A stretch of 64,000 bases of DNA from Agromyces cerinus subsp. cerinus (GTDB lineage Bacteria; Actinomycetota; Actinomycetes; Actinomycetales; Microbacteriaceae). The translations under genes and the position numbers were made by a program. Below are positions 36,246-44,705 of the stretch, one piece after another (within the stretch, counting starts at the first letter, position 1; each line of letters begins with the position of its first letter). Under the pieces are notes generated by a model. That model was not told where the DNA came from, did no database searches, and saw only the letters and a program-made list of their open reading frames with translations. The DNA lies in the NCBI RefSeq assembly GCF_900142065.1, contig NZ_FSRJ01000003.1, positions 62,001-126,000 on the forward strand, written 5' to 3'.

Positions 36246-37709
36246 TCACAACGCCCGCAGGATGTCCTCCACCCGAGCCTTCGCGTCGCCGAAGAGCATC
36301 TGGGCGTTGTCGCGATGGAAGAGCGGGTTCGCCACCCCGGCGTAGCCGGCCGACATCGAGCGCTTGAACACGATGACGTTCGACGCCTCCCACACCCGCA
36401 GCACCGGCATGCCGGCGATGGGGCTGCCCGGGTCTTCGGCGGCCGACGGGTTCACCGTGTCGTTCGCCCCGATCACGAGCACGACCGACGTCTTCGCGAA
36501 GTCGTCGTTGATCTCGTCCATCTCCTCGACGATGTCGTAGGGCACTTTCGCCTCCGCGAGCAGCACGTTCATGTGCCCCGGCAGTCGGCCGGCGACGGGG
36601 TGGATGCCGAAGCGCACGTCGACGCCCCGCTCGCGCAGACGGCTCGTGAGCTCGGCCACGGGGTACTGCGCCTGTGCCACGGCCATGCCGTAGCCCGGCG
36701 TGATGATGACCGACCCGGCGTCGCGCAGCAGCTCCGCGGCATCCGCTGCCGTGACCTCGCGGATCTCGCCCGCCTCCTCGCCGTCGCTCGACGACGTCGG
36801 CGCGGCGATGCCGAAGCCGCCGGCGATCACCGAGATGAACGAGCGGTTCATCGCCTTGCACATGATGTACGAGAGGTAGGCACCCGAGGAGCCCACGAGC
36901 GCACCGGTGACGATGAGCAGGTCGTTGTTGAGCAGGAAGCCCGCCGCGGCCGCCGCCCAGCCCGAGTAGCTGTTGAGCATCGAGATGACGACCGGCATGT
37001 CGCCGCCGCCGATGGAGGCGACGAGGTGCCAACCGAGCGCGAGCGCGAGGGCCGTCACCACGACGAGGAGCCACAGCTCGGGGGTGATGACGTACCAGAC
37101 CGTGAGCGCGACGAAGGCGACGAGCGCCCCGAGGTTCAGCACGTTCTTGCCGGGCAGCATGAGCGGCGCCGACGACATGCGGGCCGAGAGCTTCAGGAAC
37201 GCCACGATCGAACCGGTGAAGGTGACACCGCCGATGAAGACGCCGATGAAGACCTCGGCGTGGTGGATGTCGAGGAGTGCCCCGCTCATACCGGTGACCT
37301 CGAGGGCGCCGTTCCAGCCGACGAGCACGGCGGCGAGGCCGACGAAGCTGTGCAGCAGGGCGATGAGCTCGGGCATGCCGGTCATCGCGACGACGCGCGC
37401 CCGCCAGAGGCCGATCGCTCCGCCGACGAGCACGGCCACGACGAGCAGGATGAGGCCGGTCGTCGCCTGCGGCGAACCCCAGGCGTCGGCGAAGGTCGCG
37501 TACACGGTGGCGACGAGCGCGATGGTCATGCCGGCGATGCCATAACCGACACCGGCTTTGGCGGTGTCATGCCGACTGAGCCCCGCGAGGCTCATGATGA
37601 ACAGCAGCGCCGCGACGATGTAGGCGGCTCCGGCGATCGATGCCGGGGTCAGCAGTGTCGTGGCCTCTGCGGTGTTCACGAGATCTGCAGCGGTCACGAG
37701 ATCAGCCAC
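36246..37709 (-). CDS. pntB: NAD(P) transhydrogenase beta subunit
   Basis: 487 residues. About nine helices form the proton channel ([20 protein letters not shown]), then the soluble NADP-binding domain III has [34 protein letters not shown] and [11 protein letters not shown]. It couples proton movement to hydride transfer from NADH to NADP, supplying NADPH. GTG start 37709 overlaps pntA by 8 bases. Confidence 0.95.
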   Translation of the reverse strand: MADLVTAADLVNTAEATTLLTPASIAGAAYIVAALLFIMSLAGLSRHDTAKAGVGYGIAGMTIALVATVYATFADAWGSPQATTGLILLVVAVLVGGAIGLWRARVVAMTGMPELIALLHSFVGLAAVLVGWNGALEVTGMSGALLDIHHAEVFIGVFIGGVTFTGSIVAFLKLSARMSSAPLMLPGKNVLNLGALVAFVALTVWYVITPELWLLVVVTALALALGWHLVASIGGGDMPVVISMLNSYSGWAAAAAGFLLNNDLLIVTGALVGSSGAYLSYIMCKAMNRSFISVIAGGFGIAAPTSSSDGEEAGEIREVTAADAAELLRDAGSVIITPGYGMAVAQAQYPVAELTSRLRERGVDVRFGIHPVAGRLPGHMNVLLAEAKVPYDIVEEMDEINDDFAKTSVVLVIGANDTVNPSAAEDPGSPIAGMPVLRVWEASNVIVFKRSMSAGYAGVANPLFHRDNAQMLFGDAKARVEDILRAL

Positions 37710-39282
37710 TTTCGGCTCCAGTCTTGGCGTTGTCGGCGGCTCCGCGCGCGAACATCGCGAGCATGCGTCGGGTCACGGCGAAACCGCCGAAGATGTTGAT
37801 GCTGGCCAGCAGCACGGCGACGGTCGCGATGACCTGCACGACGAGCACCTCGCTCGTGATCTGCACCATCGCGCCGACGATGATGATGCCCGAGATCGCG
37901 TTCGTCACGCTCATGAGCGGCGTGTGCAGCGCGTGCGCCACCTTGCCGATCACGTAGAAGCCGACGACGACCGCGAGCACCAGCACCGTGAAGTGCTGCG
38001 GCAACGGGGGCGGCGCGATCGCGTTCACCAGGAAGAGCGCCGCGATGCCGATCGCGACGAGCACGACCCTCTTCACGGGCGACATCGGCCGCTTGGGCTC
38101 CGGTGCGGCTGCGGCATCCGTCGCACCCGAAGCGGATGCCGCGGCCGCCGGTGCCGCTGAAACCTGCACAGGGGGTGGCGGCCAGGTGACGGCGCCGTCT
38201 CGCGCGACGGTGACCGATCGCTGCACGACGTCGTCGAAGTCGAGCACGAGCTCGCCGTCCTTCGCCGGGGTCAGGAGCTTCACGAGGTTCACGACGTTGG
38301 TGCCGTAGAGCTGCGAGGCCTGCGTCGGCAGGCGGGACGCGAGGTCGGTGTAGCCGAGGATCACGACGCCGTTCGGCGTGACGATGCGCTCGCCCGCGAC
38401 GGAGCCCTCGACGTTGCCGCCCATGCCCGCCGCCATGTCGACGATGACACTGCCCGACTTCATGCTCGCGACGTCTGCGGCGGTGATGAGTCGCGGCGCT
38501 GCCCGGCCGGGGATGAGTGCCGTCGTGATGATGATGTCGACATCGGCCGCCTGCTCGGAGTAGATCTCGGCTGCCCGCCGGTCGTAGTCCTCGCTCGTGG
38601 CCTTGGCGTAGCCGTCGGTCGACTGCTCGACCTCGACCTCGACCTTCAGGTACTCGCCGCCGATCGACTTGACCTGGTCGGCGACCTCTGGCCTCGGGTC
38701 GGTGGCCCGCACGATCGCGCCGAGGCTCGATGCCGCGCCGATCGCGGCGAGGCCGGCGACACCGGCACCGGCGACGAGCACCTTGGCGGGCGGTACCTTG
38801 CCGGCCGCGGTGACCTGGCCCGTGAAGAACCGGCCGAACTCGTGCGCCGCCTCCACGACGGCGCGGTAGCCGGCGATGTTCGCCATCGAGCTGAGCACGT
38901 CCATCGACTGGGCGCGCGAGATGCGCGGCACGGCGTCCATCGCGAGTGCCGTGACGCCGCGGGTCGCAAGCGCCTCGAGCAGCTCGGGCTTGAAGGCCGG
39001 CGCCAGCAGCGCGATGAGCGTGGCACCCGGCGTCAGCTGTGCGATCTCGGCCTCGCTCGGGGCGTTGACCTTCAACACGAGGTCGCTCGCGAACGCGGCG
39101 GTGCCGTCGACGAGCTCGGCGCCCGCCGCGACGTAGGCGTCGTCGGGGAAGGCCGACCGCGCGCCGGCCCCCGCCTCGACGACGACGTCGTAGCCGAGGG
39201 CGATCAACTGCTTCACGGTCGCCGGCGTGGCGGCGACGCGGGTCTCGGGTCTCTGTTCGGTGACGACACCGATGCGCGTCAT
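37702..39282 (-). CDS. pntA: NAD(P) transhydrogenase alpha subunit
   Basis: 526 residues, single-chain alpha form. The NAD domain (about 1-375) has [16 protein letters not shown] and [22 protein letters not shown]; the C-terminal 130 residues contain four helices, including [22 protein letters not shown]. An Ala/Pro linker joins them. ATG 39282 follows GAGGAG. Four repeats at 39302-39398 lie immediately upstream and likely regulate it. Confidence 0.94.
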   Translation of the reverse strand: MTRIGVVTEQRPETRVAATPATVKQLIALGYDVVVEAGAGARSAFPDDAYVAAGAELVDGTAAFASDLVLKVNAPSEAEIAQLTPGATLIALLAPAFKPELLEALATRGVTALAMDAVPRISRAQSMDVLSSMANIAGYRAVVEAAHEFGRFFTGQVTAAGKVPPAKVLVAGAGVAGLAAIGAASSLGAIVRATDPRPEVADQVKSIGGEYLKVEVEVEQSTDGYAKATSEDYDRRAAEIYSEQAADVDIIITTALIPGRAAPRLITAADVASMKSGSVIVDMAAGMGGNVEGSVAGERIVTPNGVVILGYTDLASRLPTQASQLYGTNVVNLVKLLTPAKDGELVLDFDDVVQRSVTVARDGAVTWPPPPVQVSAAPAAAASASGATDAAAAPEPKRPMSPVKRVVLVAIGIAALFLVNAIAPPPLPQHFTVLVLAVVVGFYVIGKVAHALHTPLMSVTNAISGIIIVGAMVQITSEVLVVQVIATVAVLLASINIFGGFAVTRRMLAMFARGAADNAKTGAESG

Positions 39283-39301
39283 GCGGTACTCCTCATTCGT
39301 C

Positions 39302-39398
39302 TTCTCCATCGAAGCGGTGCTCGTCGTGCATCTTCACCATCGAAGTCGCGCACCTCGTTCGTTTCTCCATCGAAGCGCTCGGCTTCACCATCGAAGCG
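39302..39398. repeat. array of four direct repeats with dyad symmetry upstream of pntA
   Basis: Core TTC(A/T)CCATCGAAG occurs at 39302, 39333, 39363 and 39384, spaced 31, 30 and 21 bases: about 3, 3 and 2 helical turns. In three copies the core is preceded by C or extends into CG so that CTTC...GAAG forms a small dyad. The first copy is 20 bases upstream of the pntA ATG. Confidence 0.75.
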
Positions 39399-39480
39399 GC
39401 AAGCTCGGTGGCTTGCGCTCGCTCAGCGTAGAACGCGAGCGGCGATGATCGGGAGGAATTCGCCGGAATCGGAGGTGAAG

Positions 39481-39492
39481 GAACCGCGGTTC
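39481..39492. promoter_or_regulatory. 12-bp palindrome upstream of IclR gene
   Basis: GAACCGCGGTTC is a perfect palindrome, with AA/TT pairs beyond one mismatch. It lies 48 bases upstream of a -10 box. It could be the IclR operator. Confidence 0.45.
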
Positions 39493-39539
39493 TTTCGCCC
39501 AGCGGAAAAGTCCCCGTCCGATGATCGATCGAGGCGTTC

Positions 39540-39545
39540 TAGTAT
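39540..39545 (+). promoter_or_regulatory. -10 box of the IclR gene
   Basis: TAGTAT, about 45 bases upstream of the ATG at 39590. No good -35 was seen. Confidence 0.45.
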
Positions 39546-39589
39546 CGGACGAGCACCGTGATGTCGAGCGGCGGCAGGAAGGCAGGGCG

Positions 39590-40303
39590 ATGGTCACCGA
39601 CGACGCCACCCGGGCCGGGTCGCAGACGCTGAGCCGTGGCATCCGGATTCTCGAGGTCCTGGCCGATGCCGACCGCGCCCTCTCGATCGACGAGGTCGCC
39701 GCGGCGCTCGGCGTGCACCGCTCGGTCGCGTACCGGCTCGTGCGCACCCTCGAGCACCATGGCCTCGTCACGCGCGACGCCGCCGGGCGCCTCGCACTCG
39801 GCACCGGGCTCGCGGCCCTCGCCTCGGGCGTCGCGCGCGACCTGCAGCACCTCGCGCTGCCCGAGCTCAACGCGGTCGCGAACGAACTCGGCATGACCTG
39901 CCTGCTCGCGGTGCTCGCCGACGCCGAGGAGGCCGTCACCCTCGTGAGCGCCTCGCCCCGCCAGTCCGTCGCGGTGGTGTCGTACCGCCCGGGCCACCGG
40001 CATCCGATCACGCGCGGCGGACCCGGCAAGGCGATCCTGCTGAGCCTGCCCGAGAGCGCCTGGCCCGCCGAGGTGCCGAGCGGCCTGCGCGACGAGATCG
40101 CCGAGAGCCGTCGCCGCGGCTACGCTCTCAGCCACGACGAGGTCGTGCCGTCGCTCGCGTCGGTCGCGGTGCCCCTCGTGCTGCCGGGGCAGCCCCCGGC
40201 GTCGATCGCGGTGATCCACGTCTCGTTCTCGCAGCCCGAGGCCGAGATCGCCGAACGTCTGCGACTCGCGGCCGAGGCGGTCACGCGCGCGTACGGCGCC
40301 TGA
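39590..40303 (+). CDS. IclR-family transcriptional regulator
   Basis: 237 residues from ATG 39590 with GGAAGG 7 bases upstream; an earlier in-frame start at 39521 overlaps the promoter. N-terminal winged helix: SIDEVAAALGVHRSVAYRLVRTL. The C-terminal effector domain has SVAVVSYRPGHRHPI and RGGPGKAILLSLP. IclR proteins control aromatic and acetate metabolism. It converges on the FAD monooxygenase gene after 24 bases and is the best candidate to regulate that gene, whose promoter has its own palindrome. Confidence 0.9.
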   Translation: MVTDDATRAGSQTLSRGIRILEVLADADRALSIDEVAAALGVHRSVAYRLVRTLEHHGLVTRDAAGRLALGTGLAALASGVARDLQHLALPELNAVANELGMTCLLAVLADAEEAVTLVSASPRQSVAVVSYRPGHRHPITRGGPGKAILLSLPESAWPAEVPSGLRDEIAESRRRGYALSHDEVVPSLASVAVPLVLPGQPPASIAVIHVSFSQPEAEIAERLRLAAEAVTRAYGA

Positions 40304-40326
40304 CCGCTCCGCCGCTCACGTCGGTC

Positions 40327-42234
40327 TCATCTCGCGAGCATCTGCCCCGCGAAGAACTCGCCGAGTTCGGCGGTCGCCGACAGCGGCAGCACCTGCGCGA
40401 CGTATCCGTCGGGTCGCACCACGACGACCGCGCCGTCGCGCGAGATGCCGCGCTCCTCGAAGATGTCGGTCGGGCACCAGAAACTCGGTGCGGCGGCGAA
40501 GACCTTCTCCCAGTCCATCAGGCCGAGCGGCCCGGTCTTCGGACGGAACAGCTCGGGGGCGCGGGTGATGTCGATCACCTCATGCGGCTGCTGATAGATC
40601 ACCTTGACGTCGAACACGGCGTCGACGTCGGCACCCGCCGGGGTGAATCGAGCGAGCGGCGCGTCGGGCGACGACATCCATTCGGCCCACTCGTTCAGAG
40701 CGGATGCCTCGCCCGCACCGGGTGCGTCGGCGAAGGCGTACACACGCCAGCGGCCGTCGGCCTTCGCGTGGTGCCCGAGGTGCACGACGTTACCGTCGCA
40801 GACGAACGACACCTGCGACGACTTGAAGCGCTTGCCGATCGGGAACCCGGTCGCGAGCTCCTGGTGCTCGGCGTCGCCCGTGATCATCGACGGCCCGTAC
40901 TGCGTCATGAAGCCCGACGGGAACTCGGCGGTGCCGAGGTAGAAGGTCGCGAGCTCCTGCGGGTCGGAGATCTCCTCGGGCTTGCGCGCCATGAGCGACG
41001 ACCACTCGCGGTCGAAGTCGATGAGCTGCTGGGCGACGGGCTGCCGCTCGGCCGAGTAGGTCGAGAGCAGCGACTCGGGCGCGAGCCCCGACACCACCGA
41101 GCCGAGCTTCCAGCCGAGGTTGAAGCCGTCCTGCATCGACACGTTCATGCCCTGACCGGCTTTCGCGCTGTGCGTGTGGCACGCGTCACCGGTGAGGAAC
41201 ACGCGGGGCGAGGCATCCGCCGCATCGCTCGAACGGTCGTCGAAGTGGTCGGTGACCCGGTGCCCGACCTCGTACACGCTGAACCAGGCGACGTCGCGCA
41301 CGTCGAGCGTGTACGGATGCAGGATGTCGTTGGCCTTCGCGATGATCGCCTCGATGGGGGTCTTCCGCACCTCGTGGTTGTCGTCTTGAGCAACCTCGCC
41401 GAGGTCGATGTACATGCGGCTGAGGTACCCGCCTTCGCGGGGGATGTGCAGGATGTTGCCCGCGACCGAGTTGATCGCGCACTTGGTGCGCCAGTCCGGG
41501 AAGTCGGTGTTGACCACCACGTCCATCACGCCCCACGCATGGGCCGAGATGCCACCGAGGTGCTTGCGCCCGATGGCCTCGCGCACGCCGCTGCGGGCGC
41601 CGTCGCACCCGGCGACGTACTTGGCGCGCACGGTGCGCTCTTCGCCGGCGCGCTCGCCCGCGACGTAGCGCAGCCGCACCTCGACGGGGTAGTCGCCCGC
41701 CTCTGGCGTGCCGGCCTCGTGCACGGTGAGCCCCGTGAACTCGACGCCGTAGTCGGGTGCGATGCGCCCGGGGCCGTGGGCGGCGGCTTCGGCGAAGTAG
41801 TCGAGCACGCGCGCCTGGTTCACGATCAGGTGCGGGAACTCGCTGATCTTGTAGCCGTAGTCTTCGGTGCGCGACGTGCGGATGATGTTCTGCGGAGCCT
41901 CGGGATCGGGCCCCCAGAAGTTCATGTAGCCGATGTTGTAGGCCTCGGCGGTGATGCGCTCGGCGAAGCCGAACAGCTGGAAGGTCTCGACGCTGCGCGG
42001 CTGGATGCCGTCGGCCTGGCCGAGCACGAGGCGGCCGTCGCGACGCTCGACGATGCGCGTGACGACGCCGGGGTACTGCGAGAGCTGCGCCGCGAGCAGC
42101 ATGCCGGCTGGGCCCGATCCGACGATCAGCACGTCGATCTCGTCGGGCAGCTCCGCGGGGCGATCGATGCCGACGCCTGCCGCGGGCTGCACTCGCGGGT
42201 CACCGGACACGTAGCCGGAGTGGTGGAACTGCAC
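40327..42234 (-). CDS. FAD-dependent phenol/3-hydroxybenzoate-type monooxygenase
   Basis: 635 residues. FAD motifs: GSGPAGMLLAAQLS (Rossmann), YVAGCDGARSGVREA and RVFLTGDACHTHSAKAGQGMN (GD motif). The C-terminal thioredoxin-like domain is that of phenol 2-monooxygenase and MobA. The sequence best fits the PheA/MobA group, which hydroxylates phenol or 3-hydroxybenzoate with NADPH and O2 to a catechol or protocatechuate. No ring-cleavage genes are in the window. The IclR gene adjoins. pntAB on the other side of the regulator could provide NADPH, which is inference. Confidence 0.88.
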   Translation of the reverse strand: MQFHHSGYVSGDPRVQPAAGVGIDRPAELPDEIDVLIVGSGPAGMLLAAQLSQYPGVVTRIVERRDGRLVLGQADGIQPRSVETFQLFGFAERITAEAYNIGYMNFWGPDPEAPQNIIRTSRTEDYGYKISEFPHLIVNQARVLDYFAEAAAHGPGRIAPDYGVEFTGLTVHEAGTPEAGDYPVEVRLRYVAGERAGEERTVRAKYVAGCDGARSGVREAIGRKHLGGISAHAWGVMDVVVNTDFPDWRTKCAINSVAGNILHIPREGGYLSRMYIDLGEVAQDDNHEVRKTPIEAIIAKANDILHPYTLDVRDVAWFSVYEVGHRVTDHFDDRSSDAADASPRVFLTGDACHTHSAKAGQGMNVSMQDGFNLGWKLGSVVSGLAPESLLSTYSAERQPVAQQLIDFDREWSSLMARKPEEISDPQELATFYLGTAEFPSGFMTQYGPSMITGDAEHQELATGFPIGKRFKSSQVSFVCDGNVVHLGHHAKADGRWRVYAFADAPGAGEASALNEWAEWMSSPDAPLARFTPAGADVDAVFDVKVIYQQPHEVIDITRAPELFRPKTGPLGLMDWEKVFAAAPSFWCPTDIFEERGISRDGAVVVVRPDGYVAQVLPLSATAELGEFFAGQMLAR

Positions 42235-42298
42235 AGCTTCTCCTCACTGCTCTGTGGGCACGTCTCGGTGGACCGTGGGCCGGCACCTCTCGTGTTCG

Positions 42299-42318
42299 AT
42301 AATAGAATGCGTCATTCT
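42299..42318 (-). promoter_or_regulatory. promoter with overlapping palindrome upstream of the monooxygenase
   Basis: On the minus strand TATTAT (42299-42304) is a good -10. Directly upstream, AGAATG-ACG-CATTCT (42304-42318) is a 15-base palindrome placed between -35 and -10. No consensus -35 was seen, suggesting control by a bound regulator. Confidence 0.5.
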
Positions 42319-42374
42319 CATATCGCGCACTCATCATAAGCCTGCGGTCGAGGGCGGGCAAACCCCCGCTCAGC

Positions 42375-43298
42375 TCACCCGGCGTCGGCCGTGCTCGACG
42401 CGGGAACAGCCGTGATCCGCGGCCACCAGCAGCGCACGGCCGCGCGATAGCCCCGGAACTCGTCCCCGAACCGAGCCTCGAGGTCGGATTCCTCATGCGG
42501 CCGCACCGCGAAGTTCCACACGAGCGATCCGAGGACCGCGTAGACGACGACCAGCCAGGAGGAGAGAATGAGCCCGACCGCCACGCCCTGCACGATCCCC
42601 GAGAGCGCCATCGGATTGCGCACGTATCGGTACGGGCCGGCGATGACGAGACGATTCGGCATCGCCGCAGGCAGCGGCGTGCCGTCGCCCCTCGTCGACA
42701 TCGCTGCGGCCGACCAGATTCCCAGCGCGCTCGCGAGCAGCAGCACCACGAGCCCGGCGATCCGGATGAATGCGGGGAACCCGACGGCGAGACCCCATCG
42801 TTGCTCGAGGAGGTCGATGACGAGCGGGCCGACCACGAGGAACAGTCCCCAGAACACGACGATCTGGGCTGCGGTGCGAGCCGCGTGCACCGCGACGCCG
42901 CCCCGGGCATCGGCCGGCGCGAAGGCGAAGGGGCCGACGAGGATCCACTCGGTCGGCACCCGCCCGAGGATCAGGAGACACAGGGCGAAGACGGAGGCGC
43001 CTGCCGCTGCGGCCATGAAGAGCACGCCCCACCCTGCTTCGGACGTGAGGGTCGCGTAGCCGGCCAGGGCGACCGTGACGGCCATCGTCCATCCGGTGGC
43101 CAGAACGGCGGCGAACCGAAGCCCGAACGCGGCCGCCGCCGAGGCGCCGACGAACAGCGGCACGTCGAGGACCGCGACCATGACGGGGTCGAGTCCGCCG
43201 AGGGTGGCCTCGCGCACAGCGGGCGACAGGAACACCGCGACCCACCACACTGCGCCGGCGATCGCCTGCACGGCGAAGTACCTCCGACCCCAACGCAT
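42375..43298 (-). CDS. isoprenylcysteine carboxyl methyltransferase (ICMT/PEMT)-family membrane protein
   Basis: 307 residues with about 8 helices. The C-terminal third has RLVIAGPYRYVRNPMALSG, and ESDLEARFGDEFRGYRAAV, the family signature for SAM and lipid-phosphate binding. Members methylate isoprenylated or phospholipid targets; the bacterial substrate is unknown. ATG 43298. Confidence 0.78.
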   Translation of the reverse strand: MRWGRRYFAVQAIAGAVWWVAVFLSPAVREATLGGLDPVMVAVLDVPLFVGASAAAAFGLRFAAVLATGWTMAVTVALAGYATLTSEAGWGVLFMAAAAGASVFALCLLILGRVPTEWILVGPFAFAPADARGGVAVHAARTAAQIVVFWGLFLVVGPLVIDLLEQRWGLAVGFPAFIRIAGLVVLLLASALGIWSAAAMSTRGDGTPLPAAMPNRLVIAGPYRYVRNPMALSGIVQGVAVGLILSSWLVVVYAVLGSLVWNFAVRPHEESDLEARFGDEFRGYRAAVRCWWPRITAVPASSTADAG

Positions 43299-43382
43299 GG
43301 CCAAACGGTAACACCGTCGGTGCGGGCCGGGAGCACGCCGGAATCGCCCGGGCGCGTCTGCGGCCGAGGCTAGGCTTCGAGC

Positions 43383-43844
43383 GTGACTCCGCCGAACGAA
43401 CGACCGAAGATCGTGATCACCCGCGTCGACACGGCCCCGGATGATCTCGCGGCGCAGCTGCCCGTTCATGCCGAGCTGGTGCGGATCCTGCCCGGCTCCG
43501 ATCGACCCGACTACGCCCTCGCCATCGCGAAGAAGCCGATCCACTTCCGCACCACGCTGACCGCACTCGAGCAGGCCGGCGTCGACCCGAGCGCGGCCGA
43601 CCCGCAGATGATCCGCGTGCACGACGACGGCACGGCCGACCTCGTCGTCTTCGGACTGGTGCTGTGCGCCCGTGTGGCCGGCGAGACGATCCACCTCGCC
43701 ATGGAGGACTTCCCGGTGAACATCGCCTACATCATCGACAACACGCAACTGGGCGACGCTTCGGTGGACTTCGCCAAGAGCTACTTCGCCGCGATCGGCT
43801 TCGTCAGCATGGAGGCATCCGGCTCGCCCGTCTCACCCGCGTAG
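43383..43844 (+). CDS. hypothetical protein, 153 residues
   Basis: GTG start 43383. A soluble alpha/beta sequence (IVITRVDTAPDDLAAQLPVHAELVRIL) without recognised motifs. The end of the gene overlaps the DedA gene by 64 bases tail to tail. No family assigned. Plausible because its codon use matches the local high-GC pattern. Confidence 0.6.
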   Translation: MTPPNERPKIVITRVDTAPDDLAAQLPVHAELVRILPGSDRPDYALAIAKKPIHFRTTLTALEQAGVDPSAADPQMIRVHDDGTADLVVFGLVLCARVAGETIHLAMEDFPVNIAYIIDNTQLGDASVDFAKSYFAAIGFVSMEASGSPVSPA

Positions 43845-44479
43845 CGCGGAGACACCGGCGAGGGGCTCTCGGCAGCGACATCCGCTCTGCGTCGGCGGGC
43901 CGCGGCGACGCGGTCGATCACGAATCCGATCACGAGGGCGAAGGCCACCCCGAGCACCGCACTGAGGAGCGGTTTGCCCTCGAGCCACTGTCCGGCCAGG
44001 ATTCCGATGCACGCGCTGTAGACGGCCCAGGTCACCCCGGCCACGGCGCTGATGGGCAGGAAGCGGCGCCAGGGATAGCGCAGGGCCCCGGCCGACATGT
44101 TGACGACCACGCGGCCGACCGGGATGTAGCGAGCGCCGAAGATGACCGGCGTGCCCCGGTGCACGAACGCTCGCTGCGCTCGAACGAATGCCGCCGAGAC
44201 CCGCGGACCTCGCATCCAGTGGAACCGCGTCGTGCCGACCGCACCGCCGATCGCGTACGCGATGTTGTCGCCGATCGTCGCGCCGACCGCGGCGACGAGG
44301 CACAGCAGCAGCACCGTGGCGGGGTCGCCGGCAGACGCGGCGACCGCAGCGGCGGCCACGAGCACCATCTCACTCGGGATGGGCGGGAAGAAGCCGTCGA
44401 TGACCGCCGTCGAGAACATGACGAGGAGGAGCCACGGCGAGGCCGTGGCCTGCAGGATGAAGTCGTTGAGAACGTCCAC
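43781..44479 (-). CDS. DedA-family membrane protein
   Basis: 232 residues with about five helices. FFPPIPSEMVLVAAA holds the FPPxPSE motif, and GARYIPVGRVVVNMSAGALRYPWRRFL has the GR-F/Y-PG-type region. DedA proteins are lipid scramblases or flippases for undecaprenyl phosphate and phosphatidylethanolamine. The tail is Arg/Ser/Pro-rich, with no extra domain. It overlaps the 43383-43844 gene by 64 bases. Confidence 0.85.
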   Translation of the reverse strand: MDVLNDFILQATASPWLLLVMFSTAVIDGFFPPIPSEMVLVAAAAVAASAGDPATVLLLCLVAAVGATIGDNIAYAIGGAVGTTRFHWMRGPRVSAAFVRAQRAFVHRGTPVIFGARYIPVGRVVVNMSAGALRYPWRRFLPISAVAGVTWAVYSACIGILAGQWLEGKPLLSAVLGVAFALVIGFVIDRVAAARRRRADVAAESPSPVSPRYAGETGEPDASMLTKPIAAK

Positions 44480-44597
44480 CTCTCGACGCTACGAACGCCA
44501 TCCTCGTCGGCGCGTCCCTCGGCGGTATCGCCCGTGTAGTACTTCGGAGTGATCTCGACGGGTCACGCGGTACCCGCGTCGTACGGTGCCCCGATAC

Positions 44598-44705
44598 TCA
44601 GCCGAGCGGGATCTCGGTCAGTGGCGACCCCGTGTCGCGCATGCCCGGTTCGAGCGGCAGTGCGTCGACCACGCGGCGCAACCGGTCGGAGAGCTCGCTC
44701 GCCAT
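44598..44705 (-). pseudogene. truncated SAM-dependent methyltransferase N-terminus (remnant)
   Basis: 35 residues: MASELSDRLRRVVDALPLEPG then MRDTGSPLTEIPLG and stop. LRRVVDALPLEPGMR is what usually precedes the SAM-binding VLEIGCGPG of class I methyltransferases; here the sequence switches to unrelated residues at that point. Start ATG 44705 overlaps the upstream stop (TGATG) and has GGAGGAA. It may be translated but has no active site. Confidence 0.55.
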
